From: Diphasiastrum complanatum
Lineage: Eukaryota > Streptophyta > Lycopodiopsida > Lycopodiales > Lycopodiaceae
Direction: 5' to 3'
Length of the DNA stretch: 64,000 nt
Assembly (NCBI GenBank): GCA_029204225.1
Contig: CM055102.1
Span: 36,946,585 to 37,010,584 of the forward strand
Below are positions 25,167 through 36,466 of the stretch, one piece after another (the first letter of the stretch is position 1; each line of letters starts with the position of its first letter). The position numbers and the translations under genes were made by a program. The notes below the pieces were generated by a model, which had not been told where the DNA came from, did not search any database, and was given only the letters and a program-made list of their open reading frames with translations.

Positions 25167-25830
25167 TTATCCTATTCCAGCTCTTCCTATGACAAAAAGA
25201 TGGATTTTTTCATCTGAATTGACTCTCTTTCTATGCATGCACTCATTTGTTTGCATTAAGAAATGCATTTCATGTGCTTTAAGACAATTTAGGGTATCTT
25301 TATTATTTAAAATTGATTTTGACATAGCATCTTTTAAGGCTTTTGTCAAGGTATTGTCAAGTTTTGTCATATATGATGTGCAGTAGCTTGTTAGCGCATA
25401 AGGATCTAGGGTGTAATGGATGTCAATTTTTGCATTCCACAAGTAGCTAATTTGACAATTGAAAGGACTTTTGTATATATGTTTTGGATGTCTATTTAAA
25501 AATATTGTTGGTTTTTTAATGCTTGTATATAATGCTTGTATGTACTTGTTTTCATCAAGTCCAATGGATGCTATCCATGTAGCAGCATCTACCTCTATGT
25601 TTTGATATTTATATTTTAATTAAATGGGCGCAATATTTTTTTTTTTCTATCATGGGTGGTTTTGGAAAGTGAGATCTACATTTGGTTCTATTTTTCTTAT
25701 CGCATGTTTTTTTTATGTCTATGGGCTTGTATTGTTTTACAATCATGTTCTAACATGATGTTGTCCAGAAAGTGTTTTATTCCATGATCTTGATTCTGTC
25801 CAAAAGTTGGTGTGTTTGAAGTCCATATTA
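25167..25830 (-). pseudogene. Helitron Rep/helicase fragment with internal deletion
   Basis: Helitrons transpose by rolling-circle replication using a Rep nuclease fused to a Pif1-type helicase. On the minus strand, damaged frames carry CRSHFPKPPM (near 25680) and an AATWIASIGLDENKYI-like piece, then a clean frame with NAKIDIHYTLDPYAL and SYMTKLDNTLTKAL. These are typical of the region after the Rep domain. The same frame then jumps to QTNECMHRKRVNSDEKIHLF and VIGRAGIG, the start of the helicase Walker A region. The several hundred residues normally between these parts are absent, so an internal deletion fused them. The frame ends at 25167 just after Walker A. No Helitron terminal hairpin was located. 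Confidence 0.7.
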
Positions 25831-26442
25831 CACCATGATCGTGCTGGCTTCCGCAATTCTGAAAATTGCTCACAAAGAACTAGTCAATGACTTTACCGAG
25901 AATGAGATTTTATGATGTTGAACATTTTTGAAGAGCTTAAATTTTCACATTTGACATTATTTTGTTCAAGCTTGGAAGGGTTTTTAGTAATGTTGGCCAA
26001 TGGACTTCAACACATGAAAGTGTGATAAAAATGTTGGAGGTCCGAGTTGATGCATCATTGCAAATACATTTCGTTTAAGGTGCTTTTTGTAATCTGGAGA
26101 GGTTAGAATGTTTTGAAAGTTTTGGGATCCTATTTTTGAATGCAATATTTGTCATTAGAGGAATTCCAAAATAAAAATGATCATTTGTAAAGATACTTTT
26201 ATTTACTTATCTTTAGTTTCGACGACCACTTAGCCCAATCAAAATGCACACATTTCAAATCTACGTAACGTAGCCCAACTAAATTGGAAAATAAAATAGC
26301 AAACTTTGAAGTATACGGGCAACATGGATGTATTCCATTGGTTGGCTCTTTCTACCCAACACGTGCTAATCTATCCACTTCAATACCTCAAGTTAAATTT
26401 GACTATGCTGGTTAGTATAACGAAATTTGTTAATAATGGAAG
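25831..26442. other. Spacer, no feature recognised
   Basis: No gene or repeat boundary is visible; part may belong to the Helitron upstream region. Confidence 0.4.
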
Positions 26443-26930
26443 GTGTGCAAATTTGAAATTCCAGTAAAATTCTATCGACGAACTGATAGGAGTCTCTTGA
26501 ACGATTCGCAAACATTTTGCGAAACTATTCTGATCATGAATAATTTTTGCTCAAGAAGAATTCGCAATCCAGTCAAGCTCTGCAACGAAATGAAACGAAG
26601 CGAAACTAGGCGAAAGAGAAGAATTCACGAAAAGATCAATCAGGCTCTATAACGAAACGAAACAAAACAAAACAATTCTAGAAGAAACGAAGCGAAACGA
26701 AACGAAACTTAAATGAGCTCTGAAATTGATTTATGCTTAAAGCCAAGTGATCGCGAAGCGAAACAAAGCGAAACACGAAGCAAAAATATTCACGAATATA
26801 ATCAGTCAATGTGGAATTCAAATATGATTGCTGGTCACTGCCGGCTATATTATTCCTACAATCCTCCAAAATGTAGACAGACACTGCTGATCTGGTTGCG
26901 ATTGTGTTCTCGTGAGCAATTAAGATAGGA
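26443..26930. repeat. CGAAA-rich inverted repeat, left arm
   Basis: Dense CGAAAC motifs are followed by unique-looking sequence (GTCACTGCCGGCTATAT, ATGTAGACAGACACTG). The whole is the inverse of about 35290-35606 and partly of 34190-34500 (AGAATTCACGAAAAG against CTTTTCGTGAATTCT). It bounds a 9 kb segment that includes the PADRE gene. Confidence 0.7.
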
Positions 26931-27355
26931 GAGATTATTAGCCCCTTGTGCTATGAAAATAGATGTAGCATGATCCCAAAAATGGTTACAATCATCATAC
27001 TCATGTGAGAAATTTTCATAATTAAAGCTTTTAATTATAGAAAATTAAGTTTTGATGCAATTCACAAGAAGCCCAGATCAAGAAAAAATCGTTGATCTCT
27101 TTCTGTTGATGCATCTCCACAAATGTTTTGATATACAGTTTCCATAAGAAAACAGTGGATTCCAGTGTCAATGCTTTTTCAGCCATCCTTTTCAGAACAT
27201 CCTATCTTCTGCAATATGCATGTTATTGCTACATTACACAGCAGGTAGTTCCGTGAAAAGCTGAATGATGCACAGATAGATTTTCAATGCATTTGAGTGA
27301 AGGCCACGAAAAGTTTACTTAAAACACAGAATTCAGTTAGACCCGGCTTTTGCTG

Positions 27356-27946
27356 CTACAAGCCCCATTCTTCAACTGTCTCCAGTTTGGGCTTCCAAGA
27401 ATAGGTTTTTGACATGACATGCCTTCTCAAAGCCATTTGAAGCTCTGAATAGTCAGAGCATAAATCCCGTTCCAAAAAACTTGAACAATCCTGCATCATC
27501 AATTCAGCTACATATTGGGTTGAAACCGTCACCTGCGTGACTAAGCCTTTCTGCTCAATCTCAAATGGCTCAGACAGCCCCTGAGATTCGGACGGGCCTC
27601 GGAGATCTAGGATTTCTCCGACCTTCAATTTCCGAATGGCTTGATCTTGTCGAGATGTAGAATCTTGCTTTGAGGACAAAATCAAGCCTGCAGAGGTCAT
27701 GCTAGAGGAGGGCAGAAGGTAGTACAGCTGGCCGACCTCCAGTTTGGCATCTGCAGGCAGCGCTGGCGCGCGCTGTTTGGCACTTACAGAACTGGATTCC
27801 CATACAAAGTGTTGAGGATTTTCCAGCATCAACTCCGCCACAACCACAGGCGTATGAAATTCTTCCACCTTCCCGTTGGGATACACAACCTTCGCACCAC
27901 TGATTTCAGAATTAAGTATGGATGTGCATGCCATGTAGTTCCCCAT
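27356..27946 (-). CDS. DUF4228 / PADRE-domain protein
   Basis: PADRE proteins are small plant proteins often induced by pathogens and abiotic stress; their biochemical role is unknown. The open frame begins upstream at 28066, but I choose the Met at 27946 because MGNYMACTSI is the usual start of this family, with Gly2 and Cys7 suited to N-myristoylation and palmitoylation. The product is 196 residues. Residues about 18-55 (AKVVYPNGKVEEF, VVVAELMLENPQHFV) and about 62-82 (LPADAKLEVGQLYYLLP) are the conserved core; the C-terminus (YSWKPKLETVEEWGL) also matches the family. A disordered stretch lies between. It is a single exon with no lesions. It sits inside a segment bounded by inverted CGAAA-rich repeats and surrounded by element fragments, so capture by a transposon is possible, though an ordinary host gene is the simpler reading. 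Confidence 0.85.
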   Translation of the reverse strand: MGNYMACTSILNSEISGAKVVYPNGKVEEFHTPVVVAELMLENPQHFVWESSSVSAKQRAPALPADAKLEVGQLYYLLPSSSMTSAGLILSSKQDSTSRQDQAIRKLKVGEILDLRGPSESQGLSEPFEIEQKGLVTQVTVSTQYVAELMMQDCSSFLERDLCSDYSELQMALRRHVMSKTYSWKPKLETVEEWGL

Positions 27947-28066
27947 CCAATCCAATCCGAGCACTGTTTTCGAGATTTTGCCCCCCTCTCCCCTCCCCGG
28001 AATGAACAGCACGCTCCTAGATTGAGTACGCAAATCAGTTTGGGAAGGGAAGAAGGAGAAGTGCAA

Positions 28067-28891
28067 TCGTTATCTTGCAATGCTCTGAATTCAACACTAT
28101 ACTAATAGCTCAATGCAGCATTGAAAGAAATGTTTGTCAATTTATCTAGCAGGCGCACGCGCACGCGGACACGCAAAGAATGAAGAAAGAAAGATGGAAA
28201 GACGGGGTGGCAGTGGGGGCCGCGAGCGAGAGAGAATTGCAGGGTGGTGCGTAACATACAACTACTTCCAAAAGCAGACGATGAAGCTAGCATGGTACTC
28301 ACCTTTCAAAATAGGGGACGCGGGGCCAACGTGTTCATATGATGTTGCAACGCAACCGCGATGTTCCTGCACCCACCACCATGCATCTGTTGTTAGATTG
28401 GCATCAAAGTTATATTTTAAATATTGTCGCAACTTCTTGGGTGGGGTGGTATAGCATTATCTATTAGGTGATGATGGACATTGCAAATCAAATTCCCTAT
28501 AATAGTGTAAAAGTAGATTTATTTTATTCCCTATAATCATGTGAAAGTTGACTTATTTTGGGGAATTTATCAACAAAAGGTCCTTACTTACCTAACATAA
28601 TTGGATGACGCACAAATGTCACCTGACAACACTGGAGGCACTAACCGAGTCAATTGTTTCCAGAGTAGTCGAGAATTGTCAAGAATATAATTTGATTGCT
28701 TAAAGGCAAACAATTCATGATATATTGTAACTATAGGAAGATATCATGGAACTGATATTCAGTAGATGCGCTTTGATGATCCGAGGATAAGATGTTCCAC
28801 AAAAATATCCATGATAGAACATCATGATCCTCATTCAAAACCTATTAACAAACATGTACCATAAATAGTTAGTCTACTAAAGAAAACAATG
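28067..28891. other. Upstream region of the PADRE gene and spacer
   Basis: It contains a short alternating purine-pyrimidine stretch (GCGCACGCGCACGCGGACAC at about 28151-28170), possibly part of the 5' region of the PADRE gene. Nothing else was recognised. Confidence 0.4.
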
Positions 28892-29490
28892 TCAAAGAAT
28901 ATAATCAATTCTATATATATAATCACAAACTCTATTATGAATGAGTAAGGATACCTGGAAAGCTGGCAACCACCAGATATCGTTCTCTGACTGAACACTG
29001 AAATTAAAATCTCCTTGATTGACTGCTTGTGTAAGGGCACCATTCATGACAGTTATACTAACCCTCTCCATCTTTTGCCCTTCAACTTTTTCTGACTCAT
29101 CTAACTTAAGTACTATAATTATTTTATCAATTACCTTTTTCATGGTGATGTCATAGAAACTAATCATATATCTCAATAATTGATTTAAATCAACAAAAAG
29201 ATTGTTTGATGCATTGTATAAAATAGATCTTCCTTCGGTCTGGTATGTCTCTTCAACGTGAAATGTAGTGGCCCTATAATTTTTTATGCATTCCTGTGTT
29301 TGGTTTATTTCTCTCATGTTTTAAATGATATGACCTTGGAAGAGGAACCTTCTTAATACAAACTTGCTTAAATGCTTCTCTGATAAGTTTGAAAATTGTA
29401 TCATAAGCTTTCCTGCTTATCCCAACAAAATTACAAGCATTGCCTTGGATTAATGTTTTATCTAGGAATTTTTGTATGTCCATCATAAAG
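28892..29490 (-). pseudogene. Unrecognised protein family 2, copy A (fragment)
   Basis: I do not recognise this family. One frame gives FLDKTLIQGNACNFVGISRK and YDTIFKLIREAF; the next gives NASNNLFVDLNQLLRYMISF, VLKLDESEKVEGQKMERVSI, VMNGALTQAV and FNFSVQSENDIWWLPAFQ. After FQ is a GTATCC donor-like site. The plus-strand copy at 45325-47884 shares all these blocks in the same order (DRTLIQGACDFSGISREAY, STNNLFVDLN, FERVSITLMNGAL, NFSVQSENKIWWLACFQ) and has its splice donor at the identical codon. The continuation after this exon is missing here. A frame change separates the first two blocks in both copies, suggesting an unrecognised intron. Confidence 0.55.
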
Positions 29491-29544
29491 CCCTCTGCAA
29501 TTTAAGACTTTATACGAGAACTTTTATTATTCATAAACTTAGAA

Positions 29545-29900
29545 TCAGTTGATTGACCTGCCAATATACAACCCAATGTCATCTATAAATTCCATTTGAA
29601 ATGGACAAGGAAAATCTAGCTTAGCCTGGAAGGCTACAAATTCCTCCTCAGCAAGAACACTTAGTCCATGCTCCTGGACATTTGATAAAGCCATGCTCAG
29701 ACAATCATCACTAGTAAGTAGTCCTTCATCATCATCATAATTAATACCTAGCACCAACTCATTGGTTTCAAAATCAACTATATCAATAGACTCAGAAATA
29801 GTGCCGGACAGTAGACAGAGGACCTCATCCTCCTGATAGTCAAAGAAACTACAGAGATCCGAAGTGATTAGTATATCTACATCAAAAAATCACCATCCTT
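29545..29900 (-). pseudogene. Acidic module, copy A (unrecognised)
   Basis: The minus frame contains LVLGINYDDDEGLLTSDD, then LAEEEFVAFQAKLDFPCPF; upstream, in damaged sequence, is a piece like DEVLCLLSGTISES. It is homologous to 48534-48977 (DEILSLMSRMISEFNDFIDF, LIDGINYEDQ, SEEEFLAFQKKYPPPP). Both are strongly acidic and both lie close to a copy of family 2, so they may be another part of the same element or protein. No domain is known to me. Confidence 0.45.
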
Positions 29901-29989
29901 TTCAGAAGTGTCGATCAAGAAGTGACTGGTATCCGTCCTGGAGGGTTCAGAAATGGAGAGAGAGAGAGAGAGATTCACATGTTGAGGGG

Positions 29990-31567
29990 TTGAAGTCTCA
30001 ACCTCATCCAATATTTGAACCTCTCACTAGTTTCTAGAAGGTATGCTCCAGCAGATCCCATCTTACTAGTGACTTCTACAAACAAGAAATAGATTTGATT
30101 GACTTGAAACTCACAAAGGTCTCACACTTGCAGTGTTTCACTCAAATTTGATTTCTAATCCAACAAATGGACTTATAATCACAGTTCTATCACTCCCTCA
30201 CAAAGCTGGAATGAAGATAAGATGAAGTGAAAACTACTTTCAAACAAATCTTGCCAAGAAATAGATTTGATTGTCTCCAGAAACTCACTAAGGTCTCTCT
30301 CTTGTAGTTTTTCACTCAAATTAGATTTCTAATCCGACAAATGGACTTATAATCTCGGTTCTAGCACTCCCTCACAAAGTTCGAATGAAGATAAGATGAT
30401 GTGAAATCTACTTACAATCAAATCTTGCCAATTTTGGCTATTTTTGGACAAAAAAATGACTTAATCTCTTTCTTCCTTCTTGGTGTACTTTCAAGACCTG
30501 TTTTTAACCTTAATAGGACTTGAACTCAGCCTAGATTAATTAGATTCCACAAAACAAATTCAAATCTAATCAATGGCAAATGATCTTGGTAGATTATCCT
30601 AGGATCTCCACCAAAAATTACACCAACAGCTCACAAATTCAATTTTTTTGGATCAAATGAATACCATGCATTAAATGCAGGTTCAGAGGTGCCCACACAT
30701 GTGGACAGTACGGATTTGGACCCCTACCAAGTTTGGGATCAAATCTCCTCAACAAAATCAAGATTCTAGCTTGCCCTCTCAAAACTAGCTTTTAGCACCA
30801 AAACTTGCTAAAAATGGATTTGCATTAGATCAATGGGTTATGCTCTTGTATTTGGCTCTGATACCATGTGAAAGTACTGTAATTTAGGACCATAAATGGA
30901 TCTACAAAAGATCCACAAGAGTGATTGGATGCTTGCTTAACAATCTATCAAAAAACTAGACACAAAAAAGTTGATCTAGATTGGCAATTTGACAAACAAC
31001 AAGCATTCACAATCAAAAGCATTGATCAACATTGAAATCCGAGCCCACACGTGTGTACTACAGGCTGTAGTACGGCCTTCAACCTGAGAAACAAGTAGAA
31101 ATTGATTTGGTTTCATTTGGATCACAAAAACTCAATGTACATAGTGAACTAGCTTGAGATTGCCAATGAGCTCCAAAAATTTTCTATCTTCTCACTATGG
31201 GAGCTTGGAATACATAGCAAATTCGACTTCCTTCTTGAAGTTAGGTGGATTTCCAGCATGTAATAAGGAATTTAACTCACCCTTCTTGCCCTAAAATGAA
31301 ACCCTAGCCTAGATCCTAGAGTTATGCTTGGTAGGTAGCTAGTTGGTCAAATTTTCACCTTAAACTTAGGTGTAGGTCCTATAAAGTAGGGATGACCACC
31401 AAATAGACATGACCAACTCTCTTGAATTGACCTAACCTACATTAGGATGGGTTTTCCATGTGGCATCATGGCCTCACATGTGCGGGACCCACTTGTGTAC
31501 ACAATTTACACTATTCTTTATGGTTTTTGATCAAGCTAGATTTGCCAATTTTTGGCAATTCTTCACA
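29990..31567 (-). mobile_element. 5' end of a truncated minus-strand LTR retrotransposon
   Basis: The LTR spans 30867-31567 (701 bp; TGTGAA at one end, TTCACA at the other). Next to it, at 30855-30866, is GCTCTGATACCA, the complement of a perfect initiator-Met-tRNA primer site. The untranslated leader continues to about 29990 and includes a tandem duplication; gag and pol are absent. A homologous LTR in the opposite orientation is at 38829-39504. The LTR contains CACACGTGTG- and CACATGTG-type palindromes. Confidence 0.75.
30083..30430. repeat. Tandem duplication (about 172-176 bp) in the LTR-element leader
   Basis: Unit 1 (30083-30254) and unit 2 (30255 to about 30430) both begin CAAGAAATAGATTTGATTG and both contain ATGGACTTATAATC and CACTCCCTCACAAAG. 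Identity is roughly 85-90 percent by eye. Confidence 0.85.
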
Positions 31568-31603
31568 GAAAAATTGTAGATAATAAATGTTTTTTGTATA
31601 AAG

Positions 31604-32130
31604 ATGAATTCTTTTAATAGCATGCACAAAGACATTGATGTTTTGTTGCCGTCAATCTATAAATATTTTCCATCAGACAATGCCACAACCAAAGAATGTA
31701 AAATTGTGACCGTAGAAGTAATGTTTCAATATTTCAAAGTATGCATTTTCAATATCATTACTATTATTTTCTATACACATTCCTAACTTCTACTGTTGTG
31801 GCTTTCATGCTCTTTATAATGCAAAACTTTTCTTGGAGTGGTACAACTTGCAGGAGCATGTTGATATTTCAAAGGTAATTTTTGCAGTTTTGATTTTGTT
31901 AAGGAAATACTAATTTATTTTCTTGTGTCAGTAACTAACATATGAAAATAATATGTGCAATGTGAGCACATAGAATCAGATGTGTACACATTCCGGCAGG
32001 AGATGATCTTGAGTATCCTAGCAAGGGCAAGGTCCAAATCCAGGGTACCAATAGCTCTTCCAAGAGTCAATAATGATGTACAAACACAAAACTTAGCTGG
32101 GGATGATACAACTATCCTTCATGCATAGGG
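31604..32130 (+). other. Possible exon fragments, unrecognised
   Basis: A short plus frame (MNSFNSMHKDIDVLLPSIYK, ending VEVMFQYFK before a GTATGC) is followed by LFLEWYNLQEHVDISK and, after a candidate intron, DVYTFRQEMILSILARARSK and RVPIALPRVNND. Composition is protein-like but no family is known to me and splice sites are weak. It could be another part of the unrecognised element in this segment. Confidence 0.25.
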
Positions 32131-32643
32131 AATGATAGTTAGAAAACAAGCATTGACAAAAATATACATACTTTTACAAATGTACTGATGCCCAAAAGAG
32201 GGCAGTCTTTTATTATTGAAATAAAGAGTTTATAAATGATTTTATCAGAAGTTGCATCTAATTTTATTGCTCTTCTACAATATTGATTGTTGTTGGTAGC
32301 TCTTTGCAATTTGTGGTCAGTTCTTGTCTCTTTCGTATCCGTAAGAAGAAATCAAATGTATCAGTTTACATTACAATTGTAAACTATTTTACTTTCATAT
32401 TAAGTACTTGGTAAACATGTCGTAATCATGAAGTACTTACAAGTTTTCCATTGACGATGAATATGAAATAGTTGGGTAGGTCATTCTTTAGTTATACAAG
32501 TTCTGTTCTAATATAGTCAAGGCTCTAGTGCTCCTCCACCTCTATGATAGGTAGAAATTGCTCAATGAATATAATGTTTATCTTTTTTCTCTTTGTATGA
32601 CCATTCATTTGTAAATCTTGATATCCAAGTATCACTAGTTGTT

Positions 32644-33616
32644 TTAAATCTTTGATAACTGTAGGTTAGATAAGCATTGTTTTTCAATATAATAACAGAA
32701 ATTCATAGAAGATTTTTTTATCCTGCAATCTATATCTTTGTTCATCTTACTATCCCATCCATCCATAAGATCTGAAAAGGTATCATTTGATAAATCCTTG
32801 CAAAAAAATAAAGTTGGCATCCTTCTCACACTTACACTTGAGAAGGAATCAACAAATATGTGTAATGACATGAACCAGCTTAGGTGAACAATTCTTGATC
32901 CAATACTTATTTTCATTGAATTTTTTACATCTAGGGGTAATTTGCATCTGAAAGATTCTTACACGTTAGGAGTAAGTCATTCATCACTTCCAAAACTTAG
33001 CAGTGGAATAACTTCAAGCTTACCAAAACTACCATCCATTTTTGAAATATATTTGGAATCATAAAAGAATATGCCACTGTCTGCAAACTGCTTTGGACTT
33101 CTTCCCTTGTACTGCAATTTTCCAATATCTGAGTGAATGACATCCAATATACTTGCAAGTGACTGTGCTGGATCCCATTCACTTATGGTTGATGGATATA
33201 AATCTGAAAGAAGAAAAGCTTCTAATAATGAAATACTTCTTAAGAGCTTAAATAAAAAAAACACAAATGATAGCAACAAAGTGCATATATTCTGATATAC
33301 TTACAATGATATTTTTTATGATCATGAGAATTGACATCTTGTACTTTAATTCTAAATGCATATACACATGTTGTTCCAATACATCAAATTTAGAGTGACC
33401 TCCAGGAGTTTTCTTAAACTTCATAATCTTTGCTTTCCATTATGAGTTATATGTCCTCTTTGCCCTTTTCTTTGGTCAAAAATTGCCCTTTGATAATGGA
33501 TGCAGCAAAACCCATGAATCCTTTGTATATTTTGTTGTTTTCCACTTACCATTTTCATCTTTCAGATTATGAAGAATCACAGATTCAAGTGCTGATCTTG
33601 TTGGTCTCCTTGCCAT
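32644..33616 (-). pseudogene. Unrecognised protein family 1, copy B (two exons)
   Basis: This is a paralogue of 22492-23320. Exon 1 starts at 33616 (MARRPTRSALESVILHN) and contains GKWKTTKYTKDSWVLLHPLS; its end can be read as KVQDVNSHDHKKYHC after a frame change. A GTAAGT donor at 33304 and a TTTCAG acceptor at 33204 define a 101 bp intron at the same codon as in copy A. Exon 2 gives LYPSTISEWDPAQSLASILD, DSGIFFYDSKYI and LLSFGSDE, then decays to 32644. The shared pattern (KYxKDxWxLxHPxS; SLAxxLDVIHxDI; DSGIFFY) defines the family. Function unknown; both copies are damaged. Confidence 0.55.
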
Positions 33617-33768
33617 TATTACTACTAAAGCTTGGGTGCCAAAATTTACCCCAATGATATTCATATCGTTTTTCAATATCACATTTAATCTCATGAGAAA
33701 GTCATAGTAACCAAATCAGGCTACTGTGCATACTATAATTCATTAACCATAATTAGTCTAGTTCATTG

Positions 33769-35606
33769 AAGAAACAAATTGTTTCTATTGCCAAAGCCTT
33801 GCTAGCTTTCCACCCTGACTTTGACAGAAAAGACACACAAAACAAAAATGTTCGCGAACAATTTTGCGACACACGACACGAAATTGTTTCCCGACACAAA
33901 ATCATTCGTGCTCCACAAAAGACCAAGAAGATTAGCGAAGTACCATGGCGTACAAATATTTGATCATATATCATGACATCAGCAGAAGTACTCTAGAATG
34001 TGGCTAATCTGCCACTCTTGTAATCCGTGATTAGTTCTAGATTTTAATATTTCTGATCTGGAAGTTACACGACGCAACACGAAAAAGTTCGCGAACTATA
34101 TACTTTTTGCTTAATGCATAATACTGTAAGATGAAAATATATGTCCGCCTGTGAGCGAGACAATTTTGTAAGAGGATCTTTGTGAGAGAATTTCGTTTCG
34201 TTTCATTTCGTTACAGATTCTGATTGAACTTTTCGTGAATTCTTCTTTTTCGTCTAGTTTTGCTTCGTTTTGTTTTGTTTCGCGATCTCTATGCTTCCAG
34301 CATGAATCAATGTCAGAGCTTGTTTAAGTTTCGCTTCGTTTTGTTTTCATCTAGATTTTGTCTCGTTTGATTTCGTTGTGTTACAGAGCTTGATTGATCC
34401 AACATGAATTATTCTCGAACAGAAATAATTCAAGTTTTGCAAAACTATTTGCGAATTGTTCGAGACTTTTATCAGTTTGTCACCAGAGTTTCTAGCTAGA
34501 ATTTGTATTTTCTGAGTGCAATTTTTCCATCATTCACAAAGGCCCTAGACAAAGGTCTATTCAAGAAATAGTGGAGTAGTCTTGGAGTTGTCAAGCTATC
34601 ATGCTTTAAGAGGGAGCTGAGGAAACAAAATGTTTTTATTGCCAAAGCCTTGTTGGCTTTCCACCCTGCTTTTGATAGAAAAGACACATAAAACAAAAAT
34701 GTTCGTGAAGAATTTCGTGACACACGACACGAAATTGTTTTCCGACACAAAATCATTCATGCTCCACAAAGGACCAAGAAGATCAGCCAAGTATTATGGG
34801 GTACAAGTATTTGATCAAATATCATGACATCAGTAGAAGTACTCTAGAACATGGCTAATCTGTCACTCTTGTAATCTGTGATTAGTTGTAGATGTTTAAT
34901 CTTTTTGATTTGGGAGTTACATGACACGACACAAAAAAGTTCGTGAACTATATACTTTTTGCTTGATGCATAATACTATAAGACAAAAATATACAAAATA
35001 TATGTCCACCTATGAGCAAGACAATTTTGCAAGAGGATCAACAGATCCAGAAGTTCGCTAGTAAGCGAGACACTATTTGTGAGAGAATTGTGATTCTCTA
35101 ACGCTAATGCACTGTGTGGATCTATCGCACAATGCTTGAAATTAGAAGATCAATTGATAATATTGTAGCTGTTATGTGCATATTATTTTGAATGATTGTA
35201 TGATCTCAAACGAATATTTGTCTACTATTATTCGTGTATCTGATTCACTTGTTTATTCAATTCTGCACATTGGTTTAATTTTGTTGGATGCTATAATAAT
35301 CTATAACGTAGATCACCAGTGTCTGTCTACATTCTGGAGGATTGTAGGAATGATATACCCGGCAGTGACCAGTAATCATATTTGAATTCCACACGGACTG
35401 ATTTTATTCGCGAATATTTTTGCTTCGTGTTTCGCTTTGTTTTGCTTTGCAATAACTTGTCTTTAAGCATAAATCAATTTCAGAGCTCATTTAAGTTTTG
35501 TTTCACTTCTTTTTGTTTCTTCTAGTTTTGTTTCGTTTCGTTACAGAGCCTAATTCATCTTTTCGTGAATTCTTCTCTTTCGTCTAGTTTTGCTTTGTTT
35601 CGTTTC
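33769..35606. repeat. Tandem 0.85-1 kb repeats, CGAAA-rich, right arm of an inverted pair
   Basis: 33769-34176 and 34618-35039 are direct repeats (CTATTGCCAAAGCCTTG, GTACTCTAGAA, GCTAATCTG, ATACTTTTTGCTT), about 85 percent identical by eye and 849 bp apart. Each is followed by TTTCG/CGAAA-rich sequence (34190-34500; 35390-35606). The last block is the inverse of 26443-26930. Motifs such as TTCGCGAAC and GACACGACAC recur. No coding function is evident. Confidence 0.75.
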
Positions 35607-36466
35607 GCTCTGATACCATGTCAATTTTCAGAGAAAAAGGACAAATATTGATTGTATTATCAATCATTAAGAGTTATTGATTGCTTAATCCAAAGATCTA
35701 TCAAGTTCTAGATGTTAGATCTTGATCTAGATGCTTTACACTATGACTTAAGCAAGAGCAACGGATCAAATGATCAAACACATGGATGGGCGGCCTCACA
35801 CGTGTCGAGGACAGTACCTGTACAGCCTGTTTATAAAGAGTAAAGTACGTTAACTTACAATTTCTTTTCATTCATCAAAACTCAAGACAAATGTGGAAAT
35901 CTCAACAGAACTAGAATTTGCCAGTGTCACATCAACTTGCTATTGATTTGGTTGATCTCTTTATAGACCAAGTACATCCACGAGCTGTGTACTATCCAGT
36001 AGGCCTTCACACATGTGAAGAGTGCCTAGTCATTCGGATCCACCAATGGGAGCCATATGTGCTCATTTCCCAAAGTTGACTATTCTCTTTGGCTAGAAAA
36101 CAAAAAGCTAGTCTTCCACATTTATAAGAATATTCTCTATAAAATAGGATCTAATGGAATCTTCATATCTTATCTTCTAGAAGCTTATCCACACGTGTGA
36201 ATGGTATCTTGACATGTGTGAGTAATAACTCATTCACATGGAAGTCCAATCTATTTACAAAAAGTTTGACCAATTTGACCATTTTCAAGATTCTACCAAA
36301 GGTCGATTTCACACTAGTGTAGATCAAGCTAAAACCAATCTAACTTTATAAAAATGACTTATTTGCATTCTTTCACATGTGGGAACAGACACACGTGTGA
36401 GATCCTATCAACCTCAAATAACTTGAGATCTACAAGGTACAACAAGTTGGAAGTGATATTTTAACA
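35607..36466 (-). mobile_element. Complete 848 bp LTR flanked by PBS and PPT
   Basis: The LTR is 35619-36466. Left of it, 35607-35618 is GCTCTGATACCA (complement of the primer site). Right of it, 36467 onward reads CTCCTCCTCAC (complement of a polypurine tract). It contains several palindromes of the CACRTGTG type (near 35797, 36008, 36191, 36213, 36375 and 36393). A PPT on one side and a PBS on the other means it once served two internal regions. Confidence 0.75.

Noticed and set aside
28134-28454. 106-codon plus-strand frame near the PADRE gene
   Set aside because: Low-complexity Arg/Gly-rich start over an alternating GC stretch, no family resemblance, and it overlaps the likely promoter of the PADRE gene.
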